A stretch of 64,000 nt of DNA from Bradyrhizobium sp. B124. GTDB lineage: Bacteria; Pseudomonadota; Alphaproteobacteria; Rhizobiales; Xanthobacteraceae. The stretch covers positions 7,630,001-7,694,000 of the forward strand of contig NZ_CP152413.1 of the NCBI RefSeq assembly GCF_038967635.1, written 5' to 3'. The first letter of the stretch is position 1. Each line of letters begins with the position of its first letter. Under the pieces are notes generated by a model that saw only the letters and a program-made list of their open reading frames with translations, did not search any database and was not told where the DNA came from. Made by a program: the position numbers and the translations under genes. Shown piece by piece: positions 55,189 through 64,000 of this stretch.

Positions 55189-55707
55189 TCATCGTGGCTT
55201 TCGCGCCCCTGATTTGCCAGGCTTGAGATTCACCAGCGTCTCGATCGGGAGTTCGGTGTTGTATTTGACCTGCTTGAGCGCGAAGCTCGATCGGATATTC
55301 GCGACGCCAGAGGTCTTGGCTAGCTTCTCGACGATGAATTGCTGCAGGGCAACCACGTCTCGCACCACAACGCGCACCAAATAGTCCGAGTCGCCGGACA
55401 TCAGGTAGCATTCCATCACCTCCGGCAAGTTCGCCATGGATTTCTCGAAGGCCTGAAGTTTTGGCTCCGTTTGTTTCTCGAGCGCCACATGAATGAAGAC
55501 ACTGAGAGCGGAGCCGAAACGCACCGGATCGAGTAGCGCAACACGACGCAAGATGACGCCGGACGCCTCGAGTTGCTTGACACGCGCCAGGCAGGGAGAC
55601 GGCGAAAGGCCGACCCGTGCCGCCAGCTCTACATTCGACAGGCTGGCGTCACGCTGCAAGTGCTTGAGTATTTTGAGGTCGATCGCGTCCAGTTCTTGAA
55701 TCGGCAT
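55189..55707 (-). CDS. Lrp/AsnC-family regulator, divergent from the pyruvate dehydrogenase operon
   Basis: A 172-residue regulator with an N-terminal HTH (DLKILKHLQRDASLSNVELAARVGLSPSPCLARVKQLE) and a C-terminal RAM ligand-binding domain (VMECYLMSGDSDYLVRVVV). It is transcribed away from aceE, with about 130 bases between the starts, so it probably controls both itself and the operon in response to an amino acid or pyruvate-like effector (inference). The C-terminal tail is basic. Confidence 0.95.
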   Translation of the reverse strand: MPIQELDAIDLKILKHLQRDASLSNVELAARVGLSPSPCLARVKQLEASGVILRRVALLDPVRFGSALSVFIHVALEKQTEPKLQAFEKSMANLPEVMECYLMSGDSDYLVRVVVRDVVALQQFIVEKLAKTSGVANIRSSFALKQVKYNTELPIETLVNLKPGKSGARKPR

Positions 55708-55838
55708 GACGTGCTGAATGGGTCTATGGAAGCAGCATAACTAGCTGTTTAAAGGCTGTTTCGCAAGGTCTTCGGTATGACCTGCTCTTGCATGGAGTGC
55801 TAGGAGAGCTTTCGTATTCACGAGAGTGGCAGACCTCC

Positions 55839-58532
55839 ATGATTCACGATGTCGAGAAGATTCGCCAGGCCGTGGCGTCCGCGGCCGTCGACGCCGACCC
55901 TTCGGAAACGGCAGACTGGTTGGCCTCCCTGGCGACGCTGTACCGCAATGGCGGTGCCGAGCGGGCTCGCTTTGTCCTTTCGGCACTGGACACGCGGGCA
56001 AAGGAGCTCGGCGTCATCTCGGCGGCGCCACCCTTCTCTCCTTATCGCAATTCCATCCCGCTGGAATCGCAACCGCCATATCCAGGCGACATCGACATCG
56101 AAACGCGCATCACGGCCATCATACGCTGGAACGCGTTGGCCATGGTCGTCCGCGCCAACAAGGCCTATGGCGAGCTTGGCGGGCACATCGCGAGCTACGC
56201 CTCGGCGGCTGAAATCTTCGAGCTCGGCTTCAATCACTTTTTTCGTGCCTCAAACGGCGGATCAGGCGGAGACATCGTCTACTTTCAACCGCACTCATCG
56301 CCAGGCGTCTACGCGCGCGCGTTTCTGGAAGGTCGCCTGACGGAGCAGCACCTCAAGCATTATCGCCAGGAGCTGACCGGCAGTGGACTATCCTCCTATC
56401 CCCACCCATGGCTGATGCCAGATTTCTGGCAGGTGCCGACCGGCTCGATGGGCATCGGGCCGATCAGTGCCGTCTACCAGGCCCGCTTCATGAGGTATCT
56501 CCAGAACAGGGGCCTGGCTGAAACGGAGAACCGCCATGTCTGGGGCGTGTTCGGCGACGGAGAGATGGACGAGCCGGAATCGATCGCGGGGCTTTCGATT
56601 GCCGCGCGCGAGGGTCTGGACAACCTCACCTTCATCATCAACTGCAACCTTCAGCGCCTCGATGGGCCGGTTCGCGGCAACGGTCAGGTCATCCAGGAGC
56701 TGGAGATGCTGTTTCGCGGCGCCGGCTGGGGCGTGATCAAGGTCCTGTGGGGATCGGAATGGGATCATATCTTCGCCCGCGACACCGAACACGCGCTGCT
56801 TCGCCGCTTTGCCGCAACCGTCGATGGCAAGTATCAGACCCTGGGCGCAAAGGACGGCGCGTACAATCTGGCGAACTTCTTTGACGAAGATCCGGAAGTG
56901 CGAGCATTGGTCTCTCACATGTCGGACGGAGAGGTCGACGCGCTTCGGCGAGGCGGTCACGACTTCCGCAAACTGTTTTCTGCCTTTGCCGCTGCCAAGG
57001 CCACAAAAGGCAGGCCCACGGTCATTCTCGCGAAGACCAAAAAGGGCTTCGGCATGGGAGGTGCCGGCGAGTCGCGCATGACCTCCCACCAGGCGAAGAA
57101 ACTGGATGTCGATGCACTCTATGCCTTCCGGGATCGGTTCTCTCTTCCATTGAGCGATGAACAGGTCGAGCGCCTTGAGTTCTATCGGCCGGAAGAGAAC
57201 AGCGCCGAGCTGAAGTATCTGCGGCAACGCCGCGAGGCGCTCGGCGGATTTCTTCCGTCCAGGAAACGAACAGCACCGTCGGTCCGCGTCCCCGAACTCG
57301 AGAGCTACGCCGAGTTTGCTCTGAAAAGCGACGGCAAGGAAATGTCGACCACGATGGCCGTGGTGCGGCTGTTTTCCAATCTGCTCAAGGATAAGCAGGT
57401 CGGCCCGCGGGTCGTGCCCATTGTCGCGGACGAAGCGCGAACGTTCGGAATGGCAAACCTGTTCAGACAGGTTGGGATCTATTCGCCGGTCGGGCAGCTG
57501 TACGAACCGGAAGATGCCGGTTCGATGCTCTACTACAAGGAAGCAGTCGACGGCCAACTGCTCGAAGAGGGGATCACCGAAGCGGGGGCGATTTCGTCCT
57601 GGACCGCCGCGGCCACCTCGTACAGCGTGCACGGTTTGAAGCTGCTACCGTTCTATATCTACTATTCGATGTTCGGATTTCAGCGTGTTGGCGACCTCAT
57701 TTGGGCCGCGGCTGATCAGCGTTCGCGGGGCTTTTTGATCGGCGCCACCGCGGGACGCACCACTCTCGGCGGCGAAGGGCTCCAGCATCAGGACGGATCC
57801 AGTCACGTCGTGGCGGCGACCGTTCCCAACTGTAGAGCGTACGATCCGGCGTTCTCCTACGAAGTCGCAGTGATCCTCGACCACGGCATGCGGGCCATGC
57901 TCGAGGAGGACCGTGATGAATTCTACTACTTGACGGTCATGAACGAGAACTATTCGCAGCCGTCGATGCCGCAGGGCATCGAGGCGGATATCGTCAAGGG
58001 CCTGTACCGTTTTGCGCACAGCGCGAAGAAGGCAGACCTGCCGAGCGTACGATTGGTGGGCTCTGGCGCGATCCTGCCTGAGGTGATCCAGGCCGGCAAG
58101 ATGCTGGAGAGCGAGTGGGGCATTGCCTGCGAGTTCTGGTCCGCCACCAGTTTCTCCGAGCTTGCGCGCGATGCGCGCGAAGTCGAAAGACGAAATCGCC
58201 TCAATCCGTTGACGGAACCGGTTGCGAGCCACGTGGCCACGTGCCTGCCGGGCCAGGTGCCCGTCATCGCAGCATCCGACTATGTGCGCGCATATCCCCA
58301 GCTCATTGCGCCCTATATTGAAGCTCCCTTCACCGTTTTGGGCACCGACGGGTTTGGCCGCAGTGACACGCGCGCGGCGCTCAGAGCGTTTTTCGAGGTC
58401 GATCGCCATCAAGTGGTGGTTGCCGCCCTATCTGCTCTGGCGCGTTCCGGCGTGATCGACAGGCAGCAGGTCGCGGACGCGATTTCGCGTTATGGCGTAG
58501 CGGTTGGCGCTCCTTCGCCGTGGTCCGTCTGA
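55839..58532 (+). CDS. aceE: Pyruvate dehydrogenase E1 component, homodimeric type
   Basis: An 897-residue ThDP enzyme of the single-chain E1 type found in gamma/beta-proteobacteria. Landmarks are NPYRNSIP-like PYRNSIPLESQPPYPGD, GGHIASYASAA, the ThDP/magnesium motif GDGEMDE (239-245), QRLDGPVRGNGQVIQELE, and the C-terminal TDGFGRSDTRAALR. It decarboxylates pyruvate and acetylates the E2 lipoyl arm. The ATG at 55839 is preceded by CCTCC-like pyrimidines rather than a strong site; the earlier in-frame start at 55788 adds 17 unlikely residues. It overlaps the E2 reading frame region only in the extension; E2 starts 13 bases after its stop. Confidence 0.96.
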   Translation: MIHDVEKIRQAVASAAVDADPSETADWLASLATLYRNGGAERARFVLSALDTRAKELGVISAAPPFSPYRNSIPLESQPPYPGDIDIETRITAIIRWNALAMVVRANKAYGELGGHIASYASAAEIFELGFNHFFRASNGGSGGDIVYFQPHSSPGVYARAFLEGRLTEQHLKHYRQELTGSGLSSYPHPWLMPDFWQVPTGSMGIGPISAVYQARFMRYLQNRGLAETENRHVWGVFGDGEMDEPESIAGLSIAAREGLDNLTFIINCNLQRLDGPVRGNGQVIQELEMLFRGAGWGVIKVLWGSEWDHIFARDTEHALLRRFAATVDGKYQTLGAKDGAYNLANFFDEDPEVRALVSHMSDGEVDALRRGGHDFRKLFSAFAAAKATKGRPTVILAKTKKGFGMGGAGESRMTSHQAKKLDVDALYAFRDRFSLPLSDEQVERLEFYRPEENSAELKYLRQRREALGGFLPSRKRTAPSVRVPELESYAEFALKSDGKEMSTTMAVVRLFSNLLKDKQVGPRVVPIVADEARTFGMANLFRQVGIYSPVGQLYEPEDAGSMLYYKEAVDGQLLEEGITEAGAISSWTAAATSYSVHGLKLLPFYIYYSMFGFQRVGDLIWAAADQRSRGFLIGATAGRTTLGGEGLQHQDGSSHVVAATVPNCRAYDPAFSYEVAVILDHGMRAMLEEDRDEFYYLTVMNENYSQPSMPQGIEADIVKGLYRFAHSAKKADLPSVRLVGSGAILPEVIQAGKMLESEWGIACEFWSATSFSELARDAREVERRNRLNPLTEPVASHVATCLPGQVPVIAASDYVRAYPQLIAPYIEAPFTVLGTDGFGRSDTRAALRAFFEVDRHQVVVAALSALARSGVIDRQQVADAISRYGVAVGAPSPWSV

Positions 58533-58545
58533 GGAGGAGCTCACC

Positions 58546-59811
58546 ATGACGAGACAGGTGGATGTCGTTCTGCCGGACATCGGCGACTATAAAGATGTGC
58601 CGGTCATCGAGATCAACGTAAAGGTCGGCGATTCCGTTTCGATCGACACGCCGTTGCTCTCAATCGAATCAGACAAGGCCACGATGGAAGTGCCATCTCC
58701 GTTCGCGGGCGTGATACGGGAGCTGAAGGTGGCGGTCGGCAGTCGGGTTTCGCAAGGCAGCCCACTCATGCTGCTCGACCAGCAGGCCTCCTCGGCCAAT
58801 CCTCCCGCTGAGCCTGCCACGATCGAGCCAATTCCGGCCGCTGCTGCGCCAACCCCGGCTCCCAAACCCGCGGAGAAGAGCCGGCTTGAGCCGGCAGCGT
58901 CCAATGCGGACGCTATGGCGCATGCCACGCCGTCGGTCAGGGCGTTCGCGCGCGAGCTGGGTGTGGATCTCGGGAAGGTGACGCCGAGCGGCGCAAAAGG
59001 ACGGATCCTGCGGCAGGACGTTGCCGCATATGTCAAGCGGGGGCTCGGTTCAGCTGCGTCTCCGCAGCTGATGGCAGGCGGTGGTGGGCTTGCCGAATGG
59101 CCCAAGGTGGACTTCGCAAAGTTCGGTCCGGTCGAGCGTGCTGCGCTATCGAGAATTCAGAAGATCGCCGGCGCGAACCTGTCGCGGAACTGGCATGTCA
59201 TTCCTCATGTCACGAACTTCGACAAGGCCGACGTGACAGATGCTGAGGCATTCCGTCAGAGCGTGAACGACGGGGGAGGACAGGGTGCCAAGCTCACCAT
59301 GGTCTCTCTTCTTATCAAGGCTTCCGCGCTCGCGCTCAAGGCATTCCCGCGATTCAATTCATCGCTGGACGGTGAAGAGCTCGTTCTGAAAAAGTATGTT
59401 CACATCGGATTCGCCGTCGACACGCCGAACGGCCTCATGGTGCCGGTTATCAGGGATTGCGACAGAAAGGGGCTCTTCGAGATCGCAGCGGAGATGCGCG
59501 CATTGGCCGACAAGGCAGTCTCGGGAACCCTTCCCATAGGAGACATGCAGGGCGGCTGTTTCTCGGTATCTTCGCTGGGCGGTGTCGGCGGCTGCGGATT
59601 TACACCGATTATCAATGCCCCTGAAGTGGCAATCCTTGGCGCGGGACGATCGGCGACCGAGGCAATCTGGGACGGGAACGCTTTCAAGCCGAGGCTGATC
59701 CTGCCCATCAGTCTGTCCTGGGATCATCGGGTCGTCGATGGTGTTGCAGCAGCGAAATTCTTAAGCTTCGTCGCCGCTGCCATCAGTGACCTGCGTCGGT
59801 TTGCGCTCTGA
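58546..59811 (+). CDS. aceF: Dihydrolipoamide acetyltransferase (pyruvate dehydrogenase E2)
   Basis: A 421-residue E2 with one N-terminal lipoyl domain (lipoyl K44 in SDKATMEVP), an Ala/Pro-rich linker, a peripheral-subunit-binding domain (SVRAFARELGVDLGKVTPSGAKGRIL) and the catalytic acetyltransferase domain ending SWDHRVVDG with H394. It transfers acetyl groups to CoA. GGAGGAG precedes the ATG, and E3 begins nine bases downstream. The single lipoyl domain contrasts with three in E. coli. Confidence 0.95.
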   Translation: MTRQVDVVLPDIGDYKDVPVIEINVKVGDSVSIDTPLLSIESDKATMEVPSPFAGVIRELKVAVGSRVSQGSPLMLLDQQASSANPPAEPATIEPIPAAAAPTPAPKPAEKSRLEPAASNADAMAHATPSVRAFARELGVDLGKVTPSGAKGRILRQDVAAYVKRGLGSAASPQLMAGGGGLAEWPKVDFAKFGPVERAALSRIQKIAGANLSRNWHVIPHVTNFDKADVTDAEAFRQSVNDGGGQGAKLTMVSLLIKASALALKAFPRFNSSLDGEELVLKKYVHIGFAVDTPNGLMVPVIRDCDRKGLFEIAAEMRALADKAVSGTLPIGDMQGGCFSVSSLGGVGGCGFTPIINAPEVAILGAGRSATEAIWDGNAFKPRLILPISLSWDHRVVDGVAAAKFLSFVAAAISDLRRFAL

Positions 59812-59820
59812 GGATCAGTC

Positions 59821-61548
59821 ATGACCCAAATATCCGAGATTCGCGTGCCCGATATCGGTGACTTCAAGGATGTCGCGGTCATTGAAGTGCTGATCAAAAC
59901 AGGTCAGATCATTGTCGAGGACGAGGCTCTCCTGACCGTCGAATCCGAGAAGGCGACCATGGAGATCCCGTCGCCCTCGGCCGGCAGGATCGAGTCTGTC
60001 ACGGTCAAGGTTGGCGACAAAGTTTCGCAGGGAACTGTGATCGCCAAGATCGTGGGCTCAAAGCCTGCGTCTGCGGAGGATCGAGTGGCGGTGCAGTTGA
60101 AGTCGCACGACCCCCAGCTTGCTGCCGAGTTCGACCTCGTGGTGGTCGGGGCAGGGCCGGGCGGCTACTCAGCGGCGTTCCGTGCCGCTGATCTCGGAAT
60201 GAAAGTTGCCCTGATTGAACGTTACGATGTCCTCGGCGGCGTTTGTCTGAACGTTGGCTGTATCCCTTCGAAGGCGCTGCTCCACGTTGCCGGCGTGAAA
60301 GAGGAGGCCCAGCGGATCGCTTCAAGCGGCATCCGATTTGATCCCCCCGTCATCGACCTTGATGCACTCAGATCCTTCAAAAGCGCTACGGTAAAACGTC
60401 TGACGGATGGGTTGAGCCAGATGGCGAAGGCACGAAAAGTCGAGATCGTGCACGGATCGGCCAAATTCGAATCGCCGATCCGCTTAAGCGTCACATCGGG
60501 CGGCGGCGAGACCCGGGCCGTTGGATTCAAGACATGTGTGATTGCGGCGGGATCCTCGGCCGTCCGATTACCCATGATGCCGAAGGATCCGCGCATCGTC
60601 GATTCCACGGGCGCTCTTCAGCTAAGAGAAGTGCCTCGCCGGATGCTGGTGATCGGCGGTGGGATCATCGGCCTTGAGATGGCCACGGTGTACAGCGCGC
60701 TCGGCGCTCGTGTCGATGTCGTCGAGCGTCTGCCCGAGCTGTTGTCCGGCGTCGATCCTGATGCGGTTGCGATCTGGCGCAAGAGAAATGCTCATCGCTT
60801 TGATCACGTCTGGCTGGGTGCCTCGGTGGAAAGCGCCGAGATCGTCAATGATGAAGTCGTCGTCACGATAAAAGGTGGGGTCCTGGAGAGGCATTCTTAC
60901 GACCTCGTGCTTCAATCGGCAGGACGAACGCCCAACAGTGATGCACTTGGACTGTCTTCCATCGGACTTGAGCCTGATCAGCGCGGCTTCTTGGCGGTAG
61001 ACAAGCAAATGCGAACATCCGTCCCAAACATCTTCGCGATAGGCGATATCGTGGGGGGACCGATGCTGGCTCACAAGGCTGTGCACGAGGGGCATGTTGC
61101 GGCCGAAGCCGCGGCCGGTCAGAAGAGCTATTTCGATGCCAGCGTTATCCCCAGCGTGGCCTATACCGATCCGGAAATTGCATGGGTGGGCCTGTCGGAA
61201 AAAGATGCCATGGCCGCGCAACGGAGCGTGAAATCCGTCAAGTTTCCCTGGGCCGCTTCAGGTCGCGCGATCGCGTCTGGCGTGCCGTACGGGATGACGA
61301 AGCTTGTCTTCGATACCGAGACTCATCGCGTGGTCGGGGGAGTAATCGTTGGGCCGCATGCCGGGGATATGATCGGGGAGATATGCCTGGCGATTGAGCT
61401 GGGAGCCGATGCGGTCGATATTGGCAGGACGATTCATCCGCATCCAACCTTGGGTGAGACGATAGGTATGGCCGCAGAACTGTTCGAAGGGGTATGTACC
61501 GATGTTCTTCCGATCGCCAGACCTGGGGGAAGAGCACTGACCGCCTGA
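59821..61548 (+). CDS. lpdA: Dihydrolipoamide dehydrogenase with N-terminal lipoyl domain (E3)
   Basis: A 575-residue E3, about 100 longer than usual because residues 1-80 form a lipoyl domain (K44 in SEKATMEIP, same position as in E2). The FAD motif is VVVGAGPGGYSAAF, the redox pair C142-C147 (GGVCLNVGCIPSKA), the NAD fold VIGGGIIGLEMATVY, and the active His-Glu near the C-terminus HPHPTLGET. It reoxidises the lipoyl arm to make NADH. This three-gene set matches betaproteobacterial-type PDH operons, unlike the E1alpha/E1beta type usual in alphaproteobacteria. Confidence 0.96.
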   Translation: MTQISEIRVPDIGDFKDVAVIEVLIKTGQIIVEDEALLTVESEKATMEIPSPSAGRIESVTVKVGDKVSQGTVIAKIVGSKPASAEDRVAVQLKSHDPQLAAEFDLVVVGAGPGGYSAAFRAADLGMKVALIERYDVLGGVCLNVGCIPSKALLHVAGVKEEAQRIASSGIRFDPPVIDLDALRSFKSATVKRLTDGLSQMAKARKVEIVHGSAKFESPIRLSVTSGGGETRAVGFKTCVIAAGSSAVRLPMMPKDPRIVDSTGALQLREVPRRMLVIGGGIIGLEMATVYSALGARVDVVERLPELLSGVDPDAVAIWRKRNAHRFDHVWLGASVESAEIVNDEVVVTIKGGVLERHSYDLVLQSAGRTPNSDALGLSSIGLEPDQRGFLAVDKQMRTSVPNIFAIGDIVGGPMLAHKAVHEGHVAAEAAAGQKSYFDASVIPSVAYTDPEIAWVGLSEKDAMAAQRSVKSVKFPWAASGRAIASGVPYGMTKLVFDTETHRVVGGVIVGPHAGDMIGEICLAIELGADAVDIGRTIHPHPTLGETIGMAAELFEGVCTDVLPIARPGGRALTA

Positions 61549-62153
61549 CGGAGGGCTCATGGCACCGTTTTCAACCCAATTCGCGTTCAGTCAGATCATC
61601 CGATATCTGGCTTGGGTCCTGTGCACCCGATGTGCCGACTTATCTCTTCCTCTGTTCAGCCGACCAGTCGTCCGGTTGAACTCGTCGGTCGTTCCGGTTC
61701 TTGGCGGATGACAAGATTTTGCGCATACAGCCTCGTGGAAAACGGTCGCAAGGTTGAAATCACACTGGCAGGAGACGTTGCTGGTTTACCTGCGACGCCG
61801 CGATCGACCGTTGCGCCATCGGCTCGTGTCGACGAGGCAGCCAGCCTTTGGCCGCAAGAGGGAAATCAGAACCCTACGTGAGTTTGCCAAAGCGCGATGA
61901 GCTGAAGTGGAATCGATCCAGGGTTGACGAAGAAATGGCAAGTGACGAATAGCGAGTTCGACGCTGCGATGGGCCGGGGCAGTTCGCCCAACCGGAATTT
62001 CCACCGGAGGAGCTCGATCAAAGCGCTGGCGCGCTTCGGTCAAAATGCACCATGAGAGGTGTTCCTCTGTCCAATGATTCCTTGGGCCTTCGAACAATTG
62101 CGAACATTGTCGGCCAAGCCGCGCATTCGTGTTCATGAGAGAGGAGGTGGGCA
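61549..62153. other. Intergenic region between lpdA and Lrp-like gene
   Basis: About 600 bases. Frames such as 61612-61881 (plus) and 61786-62154 (minus) show no family features. A strong Shine-Dalgarno (GAGGAGG) at the right end belongs to the Lrp-like gene. Confidence 0.5.
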
Positions 62154-62717
62154 ATGACAGGTGCTAACGGAATCACATCGTATGCCTGGACCAGGGAAGC
62201 ACGCTCTGTTGGCCGCAGCGCAGCCATGGAACTCGACAAAATCGATGCTCGTCTTCTTGACCTCATGCAACGCAATAATCGCTTGAGCAGCGAAGAACTC
62301 GCCGCGAAGGTCGGCTTGTCTGCATCTGGAGTTCAGCGTCGATTGAAGCGCTTGCGATCGGAAGGCATCATAGAGGCAGATGTTTCGATCATCTCTCCAA
62401 AGGCGATCGGACGGAGCGTGACCGTATTGGTTCTCGTTTATCTTGAGCGCGCTCGGGCTGACATCGTCGATCGCTTCAAGAGAGCAATCTGCAGGATGCC
62501 AGAGGTGATGAGCGGATTCCATGTGACCGGCCGCGCCGACTTCGCCCTGCTTGTCACAGCAAATGATTTGGAAGAATATGAGATGTTTACCCGGCGTCTT
62601 GTACGCCAAAATCCGGACATCAAGCGCTTGGAAACGATGGTTGTCCTGGACCGAGCCAAAGCAGGATTCACGGTTCCACTGGCTTCAATCGCATGCTGGT
62701 CACCAATGTTGACGTGA
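62154..62717 (+). CDS. Lrp/AsnC-family regulator
   Basis: A 187-residue regulator with an HTH (ELDKIDARLLDLMQRNNRLSSEELAAKVGLSASGVQRRLKRL) and a RAM domain (VMSGFHVTGRADFALLVTA). The first 24 residues are an unusual extension; an internal ATG at 62226 gives the standard length, but the strong GAGGAGG site supports the upstream ATG. It is on the same strand as the pyruvate dehydrogenase genes, but 600 bases away, so its targets are unknown. Confidence 0.93.
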   Translation: MTGANGITSYAWTREARSVGRSAAMELDKIDARLLDLMQRNNRLSSEELAAKVGLSASGVQRRLKRLRSEGIIEADVSIISPKAIGRSVTVLVLVYLERARADIVDRFKRAICRMPEVMSGFHVTGRADFALLVTANDLEEYEMFTRRLVRQNPDIKRLETMVVLDRAKAGFTVPLASIACWSPMLT

Positions 62718-63029
62718 CACGTCGGACCCTGGTCTTGTACCAACTAAAGCGAGATGAGTTTGGATTGAACGGATTTGCCACAGTCCGCGGCCGTAATCGT
62801 TCGGACAGTATTTGAGGATTGCCCCGTTGGTTCCCTCCTTGACGTCGATCAGGATGGCGCGTTGCGACTTTTGCCTTTGGGTCGTTACCTGAGTCCAAAC
62901 ATCTTTGAAAGAGGCTCCCGAATTTGGGGCCTCTTTCGCCGTTTAAGGTCCCCATAACTTTGCCCTGCAGGCCCCTTCGATGAAGGGCTGTCTTGCAATC
63001 TGAGCAAATCGGAACCTTGCGCGAATTTG
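62718..63029. other. Intergenic region with convergent hairpin
   Basis: Contains an inverted repeat at 62907-62937: GAAAGAGGC-T-CCC pairs with GGGGCCTCTTTC, a 12-bp stem with one bulge and a six-base loop. It lies between the convergent Lrp-like and Crp/Fnr genes and may terminate both, although no clear T-run follows on either strand. No gene is visible. Confidence 0.5.
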
Positions 63030-63761
63030 CTAATCCGCTGGTGCCGCTATCGGAATGCTGGCATCGGGCGAGGCATAAGCATTGGAGATGAGCTTATAGC
63101 AGCAACACGCCCTTTGCCCGAGGTGCTTGCGGTCGTCGATCTGCAGGACGCCGCGTGACTTGCGAATCAAGCCTTTATCCTCGAAGCGGTTTAGTGTCTC
63201 CGTTACCCCGGCGCGGCGCAATCCCAGGACTGACGAAAGGTAGTCATGGGTGGTTGGCAGGACATGAGAGTCGATCGCATCGCTCGCCAGGCAGAGCCAG
63301 GATGCAAGCCGCTTTTCCAGGTTATGCCGAACGCCGCACAAAGCCATCTGAGCACAATGCAAGCTCAGCGCTTGCACATAGCGAGAGAGATGCTCCTGGA
63401 TTTCCGGGCGTTCATTCATCGCCTTGCGCAAATCGTCAACGCGAATTCTGTGCGCGATTCCGGGAAACAGCACGACCGATTGATGGGTCGAGCAATGCCC
63501 ACCGAGCAAGAATGAAGCCCCGACCGCACCGCGGTATCCGATCAGTGCCGTTTCAAGCATGCTCCCCTCAGCAATAATTCTTAAGGAAACAAGGCCCGAT
63601 TCAATGAAATAGACGTATTCGAGGGGCTTTTTCGGTTCGTGGAGAACCAGACGTTCTCGCAGCATGACCGGCTCAAGGAACGGCCCAACCGCGGCAAGAT
63701 CCTGAAGAGAGATCCTCGCCAGAATCATGTTCTTGACGGATGTCCGTGTATTAGGGCGCAC
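63030..63761 (-). CDS. Crp/Fnr-family transcriptional regulator, copy 2
   Basis: A 243-residue regulator very similar to the one at 34171 (RTSVKNMILARISLQDLAAVGPFLEPVMLRER, LETALIGYRGAVGASFLLGGHCSTHQ, HDYLSSVLGLRRAGVTETLNRFEDKGLIRKSRGVLQID, and the Cys-rich ACCCYKLI tail). GTG at 63761 corresponds exactly to the GTG of copy 1 (VRPNTRTS versus MRPHTRTS), so the 48-residue in-frame extension to 63905 is not adopted. The ligand and targets are unknown. Confidence 0.9.
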   Translation of the reverse strand: MRPNTRTSVKNMILARISLQDLAAVGPFLEPVMLRERLVLHEPKKPLEYVYFIESGLVSLRIIAEGSMLETALIGYRGAVGASFLLGGHCSTHQSVVLFPGIAHRIRVDDLRKAMNERPEIQEHLSRYVQALSLHCAQMALCGVRHNLEKRLASWLCLASDAIDSHVLPTTHDYLSSVLGLRRAGVTETLNRFEDKGLIRKSRGVLQIDDRKHLGQRACCCYKLISNAYASPDASIPIAAPAD

Positions 63762-64000
63762 GTAGCGCGTAGTGTGTACCCGCTCCACCTTCCGCTCCAG
63801 ACATTCGAGGTCTTGAACATCGGCACCGTCTTCGCCGAAACGTCTCCAGTTTATAATCGTCTTTGTCCACGAACATGTACCGTCCCAAGGACCGGCTGGC
63901 CGCAAGGTAGCCTTCGCTCGTCGGCGCGAAGGCTGCCTCTAGACATTCGTATCGGCGACAGAGCACCACCTCCAGTGTCCGCTCGTCCGCGATCCGGCTC
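63762..64000. other. Window end; possible partial minus-strand frame
   Basis: A minus-strand frame running in from beyond the edge reads RRYECLEAAFAPTSEGYLAASRSLGRYMFVDKDDYKLETF and stops near 63751. It is protein-like, but I cannot name it, and its start lies outside the window. Confidence 0.25.

Noticed and set aside
63762..63905. Longer N-terminus for Crp/Fnr copy 2
   Set aside because: The paralogue starts at the equivalent GTG, and the extension is absent there.
1..64000. CRISPR arrays, rRNA and tRNA genes
   Set aside because: No regularly spaced repeats, rRNA core sequences or convincing tRNA cloverleafs were seen on reading; a covariance-model scan was not possible.

Overview
The window looks like a chromosomal stretch from a high-GC alphaproteobacterium, most likely Bradyrhizobium or a close relative. 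The grounds are family resemblance only: a porin with the N-terminus typical of rhizobial porins, many large ABC transporter operons, rhizobial-type Crp/Fnr paralogues and glx/mgs genes. No rRNA, tRNA or CRISPR array was seen.

Left part (1-15.9 kb): a left-truncated glxB-glxC-glxD set (mgsABC-like, N-methylglutamate synthase or glutamate-synthase-like) is followed by a convergent LuxR-type regulator and a tiny zinc-ribbon gene. Next comes a compact operon: a Tat-type amide/urea-like binding protein, two ABC ATPases, two permeases, and two copies of an N,N-dimethylformamidase-like enzyme (large and small subunits). One small subunit is fused to the C-terminus of the second permease. An XRE-cupin regulator closes the set. 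This reads as uptake plus hydrolysis of a small N-substituted formamide or amide, giving formate and an amine.

Middle (16-29 kb): four tightly packed minus-strand genes encode a Clp-type AAA+ ATPase, an NrdG-like radical SAM protein, a 2084-residue zinc ribbon/pseudokinase/SF1 helicase/endonuclease, and a coiled-coil protein. The group lies beside decayed transposase genes and looks like an unnamed defence or conflict system related to Mokosh-type helicases. A porin, an SDR enzyme, an MFS exporter with an extra C-terminal domain and a Crp/Fnr regulator follow.

Right part (35-64 kb): a GntR regulator overlaps a Rieske oxygenase whose bridging residue is Glu, as in quaternary-amine monooxygenases. 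Then come a D-2-hydroxyacid dehydrogenase, a duplicated ATC-hydrolase-like protein, the matching PDR/VanB-type reductase, a polar-compound ABC transporter, an M20 deacylase, L-serine dehydratase and GlyA. After a FitAB-like toxin-antitoxin pair there is a second XRE-cupin regulator and a complete glxBCD plus type III glutamine synthetase-like (gmaS/glnT) operon with a clear terminator. An Lrp regulator is divergent from a second-type pyruvate dehydrogenase (homodimeric E1, E2, lipoyl-E3). Another Lrp regulator and a second Crp/Fnr paralogue end the window.

Working model (inference): the window is a methylated-amine/amide utilisation region. Amidase or Rieske enzymes would release methylamines, formate or formaldehyde. 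GmaS plus MgsABC would capture methylamine as N-methylglutamate. GlyA, serine dehydratase and pyruvate dehydrogenase would channel C1 units through serine and pyruvate to acetyl-CoA. N-methylglutamate dehydrogenase is not visible here.
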